NCBI GenBank assembly: GCA_030039795.1
Contig: JASHUU010000007.1
Span: 1-51,896 of the forward strand
DNA from: Nitrososphaerales archaeon
Lineage (GTDB): Archaea > Thermoproteota > Nitrososphaeria > Nitrososphaerales > Gagatemarchaeaceae
Direction of reading: 5' to 3'
DNA length: 51,896 bases
Under the pieces are notes generated by a model. The model was given only the letters and a program-made list of their open reading frames with translations. It searched no databases and had not been told where the DNA came from. Shown one piece after another: positions 1 through 7,202 of the stretch. Both the position numbers and the translations under genes were made by a program. The first letter of the stretch is position 1. Each line of letters starts with the position of its first letter.

Positions 1-243
1 GAGCTGATAGGCACGGGTGTCGCGGTGTCCAAGGCGAGACCCGACCTGATCTCGAGGACCGCCAGACTGGTGCGGGAGTCGGGGTACTCCGGAAAGCTGC
101 TTTGCGGCGCCGGCATAGTCACAGGAAAGGACGTCTCCAGGGCCATAGAGCTGGGGGCCCAGGGTGTCATGGTCTCCAGCAGCGTCGTGAAGGCGAAGGA
201 CTGGGAGCGGAAGCTCGAAGAGCTGGCCCGCTCTCTCCCGTGA
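1..243 (+). CDS. tpiA: Triosephosphate isomerase, C-terminal part (cut by window edge)
   Basis: Interconverts dihydroxyacetone phosphate and glyceraldehyde 3-phosphate in the cytoplasm. The reading frame is open from base 1, so the gene begins before the window and the ORF-track start at 25 is only an internal GTG. The visible 80 residues begin ELIGTGVAVSKA, which matches the segment after the catalytic Glu in archaeal TIM. They continue with the phosphate-binding part LLCGAGIVTGKD and finish with GVMVSSSVVKAKD, the typical short archaeal C-terminus. With fbp, the class I aldolase and the transaldolase further on, it belongs to the triose/hexose phosphate part of central metabolism. The identification is firm; the full length cannot be judged. 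Confidence 0.93.
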   Translation, partial: ELIGTGVAVSKARPDLISRTARLVRESGYSGKLLCGAGIVTGKDVSRAIELGAQGVMVSSSVVKAKDWERKLEELARSLP

Positions 244-364
244 GAGAAGGGTCTTGGTCATCCATGTCGATGTGCCGGGGGTCGTCTTCCCGCCGGATGC
301 CGGTGAGGCTCGTTCGAAGAGCCCTCACAAGGCGTAAGTATCTCCGTCCTACAAATGTGCAGGG

Positions 365-628
365 ATGAGAAAGGCCGTCGGCCTCTCCATAGCTGCCGTG
401 GTCGCAGCGAGTGTCGTCTTCTTCGCTCCCGTCGTGTACACCCCCGCCGTCCCGCCCATCTGTAGCCTCACCTGCGCAGACTCGGGCTCGTCTGCCGCCT
501 ACAGGTCGGTCTCAGCTCAGCTTCTGGGGCAAGGCGCCATCTACTGGGTGGTGACTCCAAGCCTTGCCCGGTATTGCATCTCACTCTGGGTCGTGTCTTC
601 CGGCTGCGACTACGGCTACTTCGGCTAG
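365..628 (+). CDS. Small secreted or membrane-anchored protein, family A copy 1
   Basis: An 87-residue protein of unknown function. Residues 1-25 form a signal peptide or anchor (MRKAVGLSIAAVVAASVVFF). The rest carries a Cys-x3-Cys pair (CSLTC), a Cys in SLARYCISLW and one near the end, so disulfides outside the cell are plausible. A TATA-like stretch (GCGTAAGTATC, near 335-343) lies about 26 nt before the ATG, consistent with a leaderless mRNA. The segment APVVYTPAVPPICSLTC closely resembles the small protein encoded at 8614-8817, so the two form a paralogous family. A GC hairpin (GGCGCC-GGC-GGCGCC) follows directly after the stop codon. I recognise no described family. Confidence 0.7.
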   Translation: MRKAVGLSIAAVVAASVVFFAPVVYTPAVPPICSLTCADSGSSAAYRSVSAQLLGQGAIYWVVTPSLARYCISLWVVSSGCDYGYFG

Positions 629-642
629 GCGCCGGCGGCGCC
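628..642 (+). terminator. GC-rich hairpin after small secreted protein gene
   Basis: A perfect inverted repeat GGCGCC-GGC-GGCGCC starts at the last base of the stop codon. It lacks a T-run, so it may be only an mRNA 3' stabilising structure; archaeal termination usually depends on T-runs. Confidence 0.3.
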
Positions 643-683
643 CCGGCGCAGGGCGTCAGCCTGTCAGAGCCGGAGGCTACGCG

Positions 684-690
684 TAAATAG
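684..690 (+). promoter_or_regulatory. TATA-like box of gdhA
   Basis: TAAATAG lies about 25 nt before the ATG at 712. In archaea transcription starts about 26 nt downstream of the TATA centre, so the mRNA would begin at or next to that ATG. This is why 712 was preferred over the in-frame ATG at 694, which would lie too close to the box. Confidence 0.55.
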
Positions 691-711
691 GCTATGCGAG
701 GGGCGAAAATC

Positions 712-1992
712 ATGAGCCAGGCGAGTTCGCCGAAGGCGATGAGCCAGTCGAAACCTAACCCGTTCGAGAACGCGCTCGAGCAGCTGAGGATCGCTGCCGA
801 GTACCTGAAGCTTGAAGACGGCATACACAAGATGCTCGCAAGCCCCAAGCGGCAGCTGACCGTCTCGGTCCCCGCGAGGATGGACGACGGCAGCGTGAAC
901 GTCTTCACAGGATACAGAGTCCAGTACAGCGACGTGAGAGGGCCGTGCAAGGGCGGCATCAGGTACCACCCCAACGTCAGCCTCGACGAGGTGAAGGCGC
1001 TGGCCGCCTGGATGACCTGGAAGTGCAGCATAGCCGACATACCGTTCGGAGGCGCGAAGGGAGGGGTCATCTGCAACCCGAAGAGCATGTCCCAGGGCGA
1101 GCTTGAAAGAATGACCAGGAGGTACACGGCAGGCATCGCCGACTTCATCGGGCCCTACAGAGACGTGCCGGCGCCCGACGTGTACACCAACGCCCAGGTG
1201 ATGGCCTGGATCGTCGACACCTACAGCTCGCTGAAGGGTTACATGATCCCTGAGGTCGTCACGGGCAAGCCGGTCCCGCTGGGAGGCTCCCTCGGGAGGG
1301 ACAAGGCCACGGGCAGGGGAGCGGTCTTCTGCACTGTAGAGGCCGCGAAGGTGAAGGGCATGGACCTCAAGAAGTCCACGTTCGCAGTGGAAGGCTACGG
1401 CAACGCAGGCTCGAACTACGCGGAGCTGCTGCAAGCCCACGGAGCCAAGCTGGTCGCGGCGAGCGACTCCAAGGGAGGGGTCACGAGCAAGGCCGGCATC
1501 GACGCCGTGAAGCTCAACGCCTACAAGGAGAAGACGGGGTCCGTCGTAGGGATGCCAGGCACGCAGAGGATAGACGACAACCAGCTGCTGCAGTCGGAAG
1601 TCGACATCCTGTGCCCTGCCGCGCTCGAGAACGCGATCACGCCGGACATCGCGAAGGGCGTGAAGGCCGAAGTGATAGTGGAGTGCGCCAACGGGCCCAC
1701 GACGCCCGCCGCAGACAAGGTCCTCGACGCGAACAAGGTCTTCCTCGTCCCGGACGTCCTTGCTAACTCGGGCGGAGTCATCGTCAGCTATCTCGAGTGG
1801 GTGCAGAACCTCGACAGAATCAGCTGGCCAGAGGCAGAGGTGAACTCGAGGCTTGAGGCCAAGATAACGGGCGCCTTCAAGGAGGTCCACCAGACCTCTC
1901 AGAAGCGCGGGACGTCGATGAGGACGGCCGCTCTCATCGTGGGCGTGGGCCGCGTAGCCGACGCCATCAGGACGCTGGGAATCTTCCCGTAG
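712..1992 (+). CDS. gdhA: Glutamate dehydrogenase
   Basis: Oxidative deamination of glutamate to 2-oxoglutarate and ammonia, or the reverse; a cytoplasmic hexameric enzyme. The 426-residue length fits archaeal GDH. The substrate and catalytic region reads KGGIRYHPNVSLDEVKALA followed by CSIADIPFGGAKGG, with the conserved lysines. The C-terminal Rossmann domain has GYGNAGSNYAELL followed by AASDS; a residue other than Asp/Glu directly after the strand would favour NADP use, but I cannot settle cofactor choice by eye. The ORF track starts at 694, but the TATA box spacing supports the ATG at 712. It ends one base before the convergent fbp gene. Nothing is missing from the protein. Confidence 0.95.
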   Translation: MSQASSPKAMSQSKPNPFENALEQLRIAAEYLKLEDGIHKMLASPKRQLTVSVPARMDDGSVNVFTGYRVQYSDVRGPCKGGIRYHPNVSLDEVKALAAWMTWKCSIADIPFGGAKGGVICNPKSMSQGELERMTRRYTAGIADFIGPYRDVPAPDVYTNAQVMAWIVDTYSSLKGYMIPEVVTGKPVPLGGSLGRDKATGRGAVFCTVEAAKVKGMDLKKSTFAVEGYGNAGSNYAELLQAHGAKLVAASDSKGGVTSKAGIDAVKLNAYKEKTGSVVGMPGTQRIDDNQLLQSEVDILCPAALENAITPDIAKGVKAEVIVECANGPTTPAADKVLDANKVFLVPDVLANSGGVIVSYLEWVQNLDRISWPEAEVNSRLEAKITGAFKEVHQTSQKRGTSMRTAALIVGVGRVADAIRTLGIFP

Positions 1993-1993
1993 G

Positions 1994-2893
1994 CTAGCCG
2001 CTGGTCGCCGAGACCGCCTTTTCGAGGTCCCGGACGACGTCCGCCGATCCGATGTACGCGGGGGAGGGCTCGGGGAGGGTCTTCGGCTCGATGTCGAGTA
2101 TGTTCCTCTTCCCGTCCGACGCGTATCCCCCGGCCTGCTCGTTGATGTAGGCCATCGGCGCCGTCTCATAGAGGAGCCTGAGCTTCCCCTGCGGCCTGTT
2201 GACGAGCTCCGGATAGGCGAACATCCCTCCCCTCGAGAGCACTTGGTTGTAGTCCCCGACGAACGTGCCGCAGTACCTCACCCTGAGCCCGCGCCCCTCC
2301 AGCGAGTCAACGAAGTCCCTGACCGCGGGTACCCACTCCCGCCTGGAGCCTCCCACGCCGTACACCTCAGGCCTCTCCGGGAGCCTTATGTTGACGCCCA
2401 TCAGCTCGAAAGACGTCTCCGCCGGGCCCCGCACCGCGACGAACCTGTGGACGCCCTTGCCGAACGACAGGGTCACCGTAACCATGCTGCCGTAGGTGAC
2501 GTACAGCGCGCCGACCAGGCTCCTCCCGCTGGCGGGCAGGCTCCTGGAGTAGAAGCCGAAGATGCTCCCGAGGGGGTTGTTGGTCTCGACGTTGGAGCTG
2601 CCGTCGAGGGGGTCCATCGCCACGCTTATCGAGCCCTTGGCCTTCACTGGCTCCTCCATCTCCTCGGAGGCTATCTCCTTGGCCGCCCCCGTCGCGGCCA
2701 GCGCCTCAGCGAACTCATCGTTCGAGAAGACGTCTATCGCCTTCTGGCGCTCTCCGGAGGGGTTGACGCCGGCCACCATCCCTGACTTGAAGGGGATGCT
2801 CTCCCAGACCGTCAAGCTGCTCTTAGCCACAGCCATGGCCAGGGCGCCAAGCTCATCGGGGGCGTTGAGCCGCAGGAACTCGTCCAGCTTCAA
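1994..2893 (-). CDS. fbp: Fructose-1,6-bisphosphatase, class I
   Basis: Hydrolyses fructose 1,6-bisphosphate to fructose 6-phosphate in gluconeogenesis. The metal-binding motif DPLDGSSN is preceded by VAMD, and the C-terminal block GKLRLLYETAPMAYINEQAGG is that of the classic class I (bacterial/eukaryotic-type) enzyme, not the bifunctional archaeal aldolase/phosphatase. The ORF track runs back to 3397, but the family starts at LKLDEFLRLNAP. That is encoded by a TTG at 2893 with a good GGAGGTG ribosome site 10 nt upstream, giving 299 residues, slightly short for the class. It is divergent from the class I aldolase at 3005, so the shared 110-bp gap must hold both promoters and the pair acts on the same metabolite. 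Most archaea use the bifunctional enzyme instead. Confidence 0.92.
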   Translation of the reverse strand: MKLDEFLRLNAPDELGALAMAVAKSSLTVWESIPFKSGMVAGVNPSGERQKAIDVFSNDEFAEALAATGAAKEIASEEMEEPVKAKGSISVAMDPLDGSSNVETNNPLGSIFGFYSRSLPASGRSLVGALYVTYGSMVTVTLSFGKGVHRFVAVRGPAETSFELMGVNIRLPERPEVYGVGGSRREWVPAVRDFVDSLEGRGLRVRYCGTFVGDYNQVLSRGGMFAYPELVNRPQGKLRLLYETAPMAYINEQAGGYASDGKRNILDIEPKTLPEPSPAYIGSADVVRDLEKAVSATSG

Positions 2894-2976
2894 CGGACGC
2901 CCGCACCTCCGCCGTCCGCGCAGCCCTCCCGGGACGTTCCGACCGCGGCCACGGGGCCGTTCTTCCGAAAGCACCG

Positions 2977-2984
2977 TTAAATAC
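2977..2984 (+). promoter_or_regulatory. TATA-like box of class I aldolase gene
   Basis: TTAAATAC is centred about 25 nt before the aldolase ATG at 3005, which predicts a leaderless transcript. Confidence 0.55.
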
Positions 2985-3004
2985 CGTGCGGCGCAGTTGC
3001 AGAC

Positions 3005-3763
3005 ATGAGACAGGACAGGATGTCGCCCTTCCTGAAGGACGGAAGGAGCCTCCTGCTCGCGTATGACCAAGGGCTGGAGCACGGGCCCTCCACTGACTTC
3101 GACGATAGGAACGTGGACCCCTCGTTCGTGATGGACGTGGCGGCAAGGGGGAGGTTCAACGGAGTCGTCTTCCAGAAGGGAGTGGCGGAGAGGTATTACG
3201 ACGGCAGGGTCCCGCTCCTGGTCAAGCTCAACGGGAAGACGAGCCTCCCGAGAGGCGAGCCCGTCTCGAGACAGGAGTGCAGCGTGGAGCACGCCGCTTC
3301 CCTCGGGGCGAAGGGTGTCGGGTACACGATCTATCTCGGGAGCCAGCACGAGGCCGTGATGCTGTCGGAGTTCGGGAAGGTCCAGGAGGAGGCGCACGAC
3401 CGCGGCCTCGCGGCAGTCGCATGGATCTATCCGCGCGGCGAAGCGGTGAAGGACGACACCTCCAAGGAGATAGTATCCTACGCAGCGAGGGCCGGGCTGG
3501 AGCTCGGCGCCGACGCCGTGAAGATCAAGTACTCGGGGGACGCAGCGAGCTTCTCATGGGCCGTGAAGTCGGCCGCCGGCGTCAAGGTGTTCATGAGCGG
3601 AGGGCCGAAGGCGCCCACTGACGACGCCTTCCTCAAGCAGGTCGAGGGCGTCATGGAAGCGGGGGCGACGGGCGTCGCCGTCGGGCGCAACGTCTGGCAG
3701 AACAGCGACCCGTTCGCCATGGCAGAGAAGCTCAGGAGCGTCGTCTTTCGCAAGACGGACTAG
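3005..3763 (+). CDS. fba: Class I fructose-bisphosphate aldolase, archaeal DhnA type
   Basis: Reversible condensation of dihydroxyacetone phosphate and glyceraldehyde 3-phosphate, via a Schiff base. The 252-residue protein opens with the DhnA-family block LLLAYDQGLEHGP. The Schiff-base Lys lies in the strand DAVKIKYSGD (about residue 175), and the phosphate site is FMSGGPKAPTDD plus GVAVGRNVWQ near the end. The length matches archaeal homologues of 250-280 residues. A TATA-like box 25 nt upstream supports this ATG. It sits head-to-head with fbp, and tpiA lies less than 3 kb upstream, so this is a small triose/hexose-phosphate neighbourhood. A 2-amino-3,7-dideoxy-heptulosonate synthase (same fold) is a less likely alternative. 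Confidence 0.9.
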   Translation: MRQDRMSPFLKDGRSLLLAYDQGLEHGPSTDFDDRNVDPSFVMDVAARGRFNGVVFQKGVAERYYDGRVPLLVKLNGKTSLPRGEPVSRQECSVEHAASLGAKGVGYTIYLGSQHEAVMLSEFGKVQEEAHDRGLAAVAWIYPRGEAVKDDTSKEIVSYAARAGLELGADAVKIKYSGDAASFSWAVKSAAGVKVFMSGGPKAPTDDAFLKQVEGVMEAGATGVAVGRNVWQNSDPFAMAEKLRSVVFRKTD

Positions 3764-3815
3764 CTCTAGTCACCTGCGGCGGCAGTTCCTACAGAGCGAA
3801 GCCAGAACCTGCCTG

Positions 3816-3833
3816 CCTCCGCAAAGGCGGAGG
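3816..3833. terminator. Perfect hairpin between convergent genes
   Basis: CCTCCGC-AAAG-GCGGAGG, a 7-bp stem with a 4-nt loop, lies in the 82-nt gap between the convergent aldolase and split-barrel protein genes. A structural 3' element for either transcript is plausible. There is no T-run. Confidence 0.35.
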
Positions 3834-3845
3834 GAGCGGCAGTCC

Positions 3846-4232
3846 TCAGGACGTCACGTGCTCGGGCTGGATCTTGATGATGACTCTCGGGTCGTCTGCC
3901 TTGTGGTAGTTGTACTTGGTCCCGTGGTACTTCATGGAGAGCTTGTCTATGTGCTCCTCGGCTCCTGCCTCCGTCATCTCCACCACCCTGCCCCGTATCA
4001 TGACATTGGAGTAAGGGTTCGAGGAGTCGAATATCGAGATGGCCACCCGTGGGTCCCTCTTCAGGTTCTTGTAGCGTTGCCTCGAGATCGTGGCGTTGAG
4101 CAGCACTATGTCGCCCTCCCTGTCCACCCAGACCGGCGCGACCTGCGGCGAGCCGTCGGGCATTACCGTGGCAACGCTCCCGAAGTTCTTGCCGTCCAGC
4201 AACGTCTTGGCCTGCTCGGTCAGCTTGGTCAT
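3846..4232 (-). CDS. PPOX-class flavin or F420-dependent split-barrel protein
   Basis: A 128-residue protein of the pyridoxamine-phosphate-oxidase-like split-barrel superfamily. Such proteins bind FMN or coenzyme F420 and usually carry out two-electron reductions of small molecules. The N-terminal half shows the family pattern FGSVATVMPDGSPQVAPVWV, then YKNLKRDPRVAISIFDSSNP, then the strand VMIRGRVVEMTE. The C-terminal GTKYNYHKADDPRVIIKIQPEHV matches the F420-type subgroup common in archaea and actinobacteria, although cofactor choice is inference. TTAATCTC about 26 nt before the ATG (near 4256-4263) supports the start. It is a stand-alone gene converging on the aldolase; its substrate is unknown. 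Confidence 0.8.
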   Translation of the reverse strand: MTKLTEQAKTLLDGKNFGSVATVMPDGSPQVAPVWVDREGDIVLLNATISRQRYKNLKRDPRVAISIFDSSNPYSNVMIRGRVVEMTEAGAEEHIDKLSMKYHGTKYNYHKADDPRVIIKIQPEHVTS

Positions 4233-4296
4233 AGCCGGGTCAGCGCGCGGCCATAGAGATTAACCTTGCCCCGGGAACCCGTCGGACGGCAGGCTT

Positions 4297-5619
4297 CTAC
4301 TTTGGGCTCTCGGCCTGGGCAGGCGCAGGGTCCGCTTCCCAGGGCAGCTGGACCCTGTAGGTGTCGATCTGGAAGGAGACGTTCTTCAGCTCCTTGGGCT
4401 CGAGCTTGACGAGCTTGTACTGGACCTTGTTCCTTATCTGATCGTAGACCTGCTCCGAGATGCAGATGCCTCCCCCGGTCGCCAGCGGCTCGATCCTTGA
4501 CGCTATGTTCACCGCGTCCCCGTAGACGTCCCCGCCCTCGTGTATCACGTCGCCTACGTGTATCCCTATCTTCAGCCTGACCTTCTCGGAGTCCGGCTCG
4601 TGCAGGTCGTGGAGCGTCTTCTCCATCTCGACCGCGCACTCGGTCGCCTCCAGCGCGCTGTTGAACTCGACAAGGAATGCGTCTCCTATGGTCTTCACCT
4701 CCCGCCCGGAGTACTTCGGGAAGATCGGCCGGATCAGCTTCCTGTGCTTCTTGAGCAGCTTCATCGCCTTCGACTCGTCGGTCTGGGTCAGCGCCGTGTA
4801 GCCTACTATGTCGGTGAACATTATGGCCGCCAGCCGTCTCGTGGGCTCGCCCGACTCCTCGGGCTGCTGAGGGGCCTTCGGGGCGAGGTCCGGGACGGAC
4901 CCGATCACCCCGCCAGCGGCGAACTCGGCCAGCGCCGCGACTATGAAGAGGTAGGTCCCTGTGCCGAAACCCCAGCTGACCGTCGACGTGCCGACCGCTC
5001 CCGAGCCTCCTGCTGGGTTCGAGGAGATCGTCGTCAGGAAGGAGCTGCCCGCCGCCGAGAGCTGCTGGCCCCCGACCGCGCTCGAGATTGCCGGGACGAG
5101 GCCTGGCAGGTCTGACGCGAAGGCCAGGACCAGTACCAACGCTATGAGGAGGATGATGGCGCTATCGACATACTTCCTGCTCAGGGCGGTCCCGCGGGTC
5201 ACCGCGAGGGTGTCCAACATGAGGAGCGGGATGACTATCGCGAAGATTACCCCCAGGGGCGCGTCCACGGCCACCACGCTGCTGAGAGTAGGTGCCGCGG
5301 TCGCGTTCCCTCCTGTGAGGACGCTCACGCCGATGCCGTGGAACCCGTTGACGTAGATTAGCTGCGTCGACGCCCCCACCGCCGGCTTCGCGGTGGCCAC
5401 ATACCAAGGGAAGAAGAGCGCAACTATCGTGATGAGCATCCCGACCACGCCGACGGCGAAGCCTGCGCCGCCCCTCCCCTTCAGGAACTTCCAGAACAGC
5501 AGGCCTCCGTTCTTCCACTGCTTCCATATCTCGCGGACCTTCCAGGCCGCGAACGCCGCGAAGATGAGGAGCCATACCAAGAGGAAGTTGTCTACGAGCC
5601 AGGAGATGAAGTACTCCAA
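4297..5619 (-). CDS. Membrane-anchored class III adenylate/guanylate cyclase
   Basis: Predicted to make a cyclic nucleotide, probably cAMP. The N-terminal half (about residues 1-260) is membrane-embedded, with hydrophobic runs FLLVWLLIFAAFAAW, VVGMLITIVALFFPWYV, VIFAIVIPLLMLDTL, IILLIALVLVLAFAS and YLFIVAALAEFAAGG and a Gly/Ser-rich loop. The C-terminal catalytic domain has the metal-binding FTDIVGYT, the lysine and second Asp in REVKTIGDAFLVEF, and the transition-state Asn and Arg in GDAVNIASRIE, so it looks active. The ORF track starts at 5850, but the extra N-terminus is Arg/Pro-rich and atypical. A TATA-like stretch (5646-5655) about 30 nt before the TTG at 5619 supports the 440-residue form. 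The catalytic domain is strikingly like that of the cyclase-TPR protein at 15779-17788. Confidence 0.87.
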   Translation of the reverse strand: MEYFISWLVDNFLLVWLLIFAAFAAWKVREIWKQWKNGGLLFWKFLKGRGGAGFAVGVVGMLITIVALFFPWYVATAKPAVGASTQLIYVNGFHGIGVSVLTGGNATAAPTLSSVVAVDAPLGVIFAIVIPLLMLDTLAVTRGTALSRKYVDSAIILLIALVLVLAFASDLPGLVPAISSAVGGQQLSAAGSSFLTTISSNPAGGSGAVGTSTVSWGFGTGTYLFIVAALAEFAAGGVIGSVPDLAPKAPQQPEESGEPTRRLAAIMFTDIVGYTALTQTDESKAMKLLKKHRKLIRPIFPKYSGREVKTIGDAFLVEFNSALEATECAVEMEKTLHDLHEPDSEKVRLKIGIHVGDVIHEGGDVYGDAVNIASRIEPLATGGGICISEQVYDQIRNKVQYKLVKLEPKELKNVSFQIDTYRVQLPWEADPAPAQAESPK

Positions 5620-5768
5620 AACGGGTACTTCGACCTGCCCGCGGCCATTAGATAAGATTAGCCCGACCGGGCCATCGCAGGCCTTCGCTCCGACAATGGT
5701 TGGGAGGCGCTTCCGAGCCGACAGGCAAGACTGGAGGGGTGTCTGGTCCGCCGAGGGGCGCTCCGGGC

Positions 5769-6164
5769 TCACCAGGCCGCGTGCGACTTCACATGGACGT
5801 CGTACAGCTCTCGGTACTGGGTGACGAAGCCGCAGCTGGCGAAGGGGCACTTCAGCAGGTTCGGGGGCAGCATCTGGCCCGTGTCCTTTCTGCCCCTGGA
5901 CCGCACCAACGGGTCCGGTGTGTGGACCACGATGTCCCCTCCGTCTGCCTCGACCGAGTACAGCTGGGCCTCCTTCCGCTTCGACACGAACTGCGCGACG
6001 ATTTGTTGGACGTCGCTGACAGAGACCTTCCCTCCGAAGGTGTCCAGCACTATCTTGGCGTCCTTGATGAGGCCGATCGCCCTGCCGACCAGGCCTTCAG
6101 AGATGGCTGATGCAAGCGCAATCTGCTCGTCAACCGTCATCTCGCTGCAGTCGACTTCGACCAA
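5769..6164 (-). CDS. Small C2H2 zinc-finger protein, function unknown
   Basis: The C-terminus carries a single C2H2 finger, CPFASCGFVTQYRELYDVHVKSH, with spacing Cys-x4-Cys-x12-His-x3-His. The preceding 100 residues look like a small helical/strand domain (TVDEQIALASAISEGLVGRAIGLIKDAK), with a second part QIVAQFVSKRKEAQLYSVEADGGDIVV. The ORF track starts at 6221, but a TATA-like CTTAAAC (6189-6195) is placed about 26 nt before a TTG at 6164, giving 131 residues starting LVEVDCSEMTVDEQ. A nucleic-acid-binding or protein-interaction role is possible, but none is assigned. It may share regulation with the cyclase gene, which lies 149 nt downstream on the same strand. Confidence 0.7.
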   Translation of the reverse strand: MVEVDCSEMTVDEQIALASAISEGLVGRAIGLIKDAKIVLDTFGGKVSVSDVQQIVAQFVSKRKEAQLYSVEADGGDIVVHTPDPLVRSRGRKDTGQMLPPNLLKCPFASCGFVTQYRELYDVHVKSHAAW

Positions 6165-6528
6165 TCCACGCTCTCCCCTCGCCGGAGGCTTAAACGACTT
6201 TCTCGCGCCCCCCGGTCTCACTCTCGTCCACGCAGAGCGGTAACGCGAGCCGTCCTGGTTGCAGGCCCGTTGACACAGGGCAAGCGGGACGTGATGCCTT
6301 CTGCCTAAGTTCCTCTTGAGCTAGTAGAAAGTAGTTCGACTAGACCACTATGGTGTGGTCAGTATCACGAGAAGAAGGTCGTCTGAATGGATTCGCTCTT
6401 CCAGGAGTGGCTCCTATGTCGCTCGACCTCTTGTGGGCATGAACTCGTGTCGAAGGCCGTCGGCCTGCTGTTTCAGCCTTTCTATGAAGCAAGACTGGGT
6501 CATTAGGGCGCCCGGCCGCTGGGTCGCG
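6165..6528. other. Gap without a convincing gene; start of lower-GC island
   Basis: The sequence becomes visibly less GC-rich from about 6240. It holds an inverted repeat GACCAC-TATGGT-GTGGTC (6343-6360) and, on the minus strand, only a short coding-like remnant. ORF 6355-6642 (+) reads as Ser/Arg-rich noise. No RNA gene is recognisable. Confidence 0.5.
6343..6360. repeat. Inverted repeat GACCAC-N6-GTGGTC
   Basis: A 6-bp perfect stem with loop TATGGT lies about 170 nt past the 3' end of the winged-helix regulator gene. It may be a transcript end structure or an operator; nothing else decides. Confidence 0.35.
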
Positions 6529-7170
6529 TCATATGTCATCAGAATGGGGCTGAGTCTGTCCTCGTCTAAGGGTGACTTGGGTAGCCTGGCTTTCCGTAGG
6601 AGGTCCAGACTGCGCTTCAGTCTTCTGGAGCTCTCCGATTAGTTGTACCAGCTTATTGCCTCTTCGTGTGGTTTGGTAGAGCCTTACGTTCCCATACGCG
6701 GTGACTTCCTCTATCAGCCCATATTTGAGAAGGACTCCAATGTGCCGGTCTATCACGTTCCAGTCGCACCCGAGCTCTCGGGAGAGCTCCAACCTGTTCT
6801 TCGACGTAGTCAATGATCGGAGCAGGCGAGTCCTTGTAGAGCCTCCTCTCGTCCGCATTAGAATTTGAAAGACATCGGGGTCGAAACCCGCCTTCCTCCA
6901 GTTCGAGGTTGTTCGCTGGTACCATAATGACGTGATGACAACAGATCCCCACCCTCCTGAAGCCAAGGCAGGGGATTGCTCCACGAACCCCTGCACAAGT
7001 CCGGACCGCTCGAATCCGAGTGCTCCCATAATGGAGCAGATTCCGCCCCCTGTGCATAGTGGAACTGAAACGCCGTGAGGCACGAGCAGCGAATACAGTG
7101 CGGCGACAGTGGTGAGAAGGGAGAACGCTAAGAGAAGGTGAAGCAGAACTCGAATAGAGCGGATAAGCAT
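6529..7170 (-). CDS. Membrane-anchored winged-helix transcriptional regulator
   Basis: A 213-residue protein with an N-terminal hydrophobic region (RVLLHLLLAFSLLTTVAALYSLL) and a second weakly hydrophobic stretch around residue 75. A winged helix follows at about residues 105-175: LLRSLTTSKNRLELSRELGCDWNVIDRHIGVLLKYGLIEE, then the wing VRLYQTTRRG. This layout resembles ArsR/MarR-like archaeal regulators tethered to the membrane; the ligand is unknown. The C-terminus is polar and probably disordered. A TATA-like ACTTAAC about 27 nt before the ATG suggests a leaderless mRNA. It is divergent from the secreted protein gene at 7203, and a perfect GTCGGA-N4-TCCGAC palindrome lies between them, so it may control that gene. 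Confidence 0.75.
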   Translation of the reverse strand: MLIRSIRVLLHLLLAFSLLTTVAALYSLLVPHGVSVPLCTGGGICSIMGALGFERSGLVQGFVEQSPALASGGWGSVVITSLWYQRTTSNWRKAGFDPDVFQILMRTRGGSTRTRLLRSLTTSKNRLELSRELGCDWNVIDRHIGVLLKYGLIEEVTAYGNVRLYQTTRRGNKLVQLIGELQKTEAQSGPPTESQATQVTLRRGQTQPHSDDI

Positions 7171-7202
7171 GAGGCAATAAATCGTTCCGAACAGTTAAGT
7201 TT

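Noticed and set aside
664-2169. 501-residue ORF on the minus strand over gdhA
   Set aside because: Arg/Val/His-rich, no domain; a shadow of the clearly coding gdhA frame.
1994-3397. FBPase ORF extended to 467 residues
   Set aside because: The upstream part is antisense of the aldolase gene; the family start and ribosome site are at 2893.
6355-6642. 95-residue Ser/Arg-rich ORF
   Set aside because: Overlaps the 3' end of the winged-helix gene on the other strand and has no protein-like pattern.
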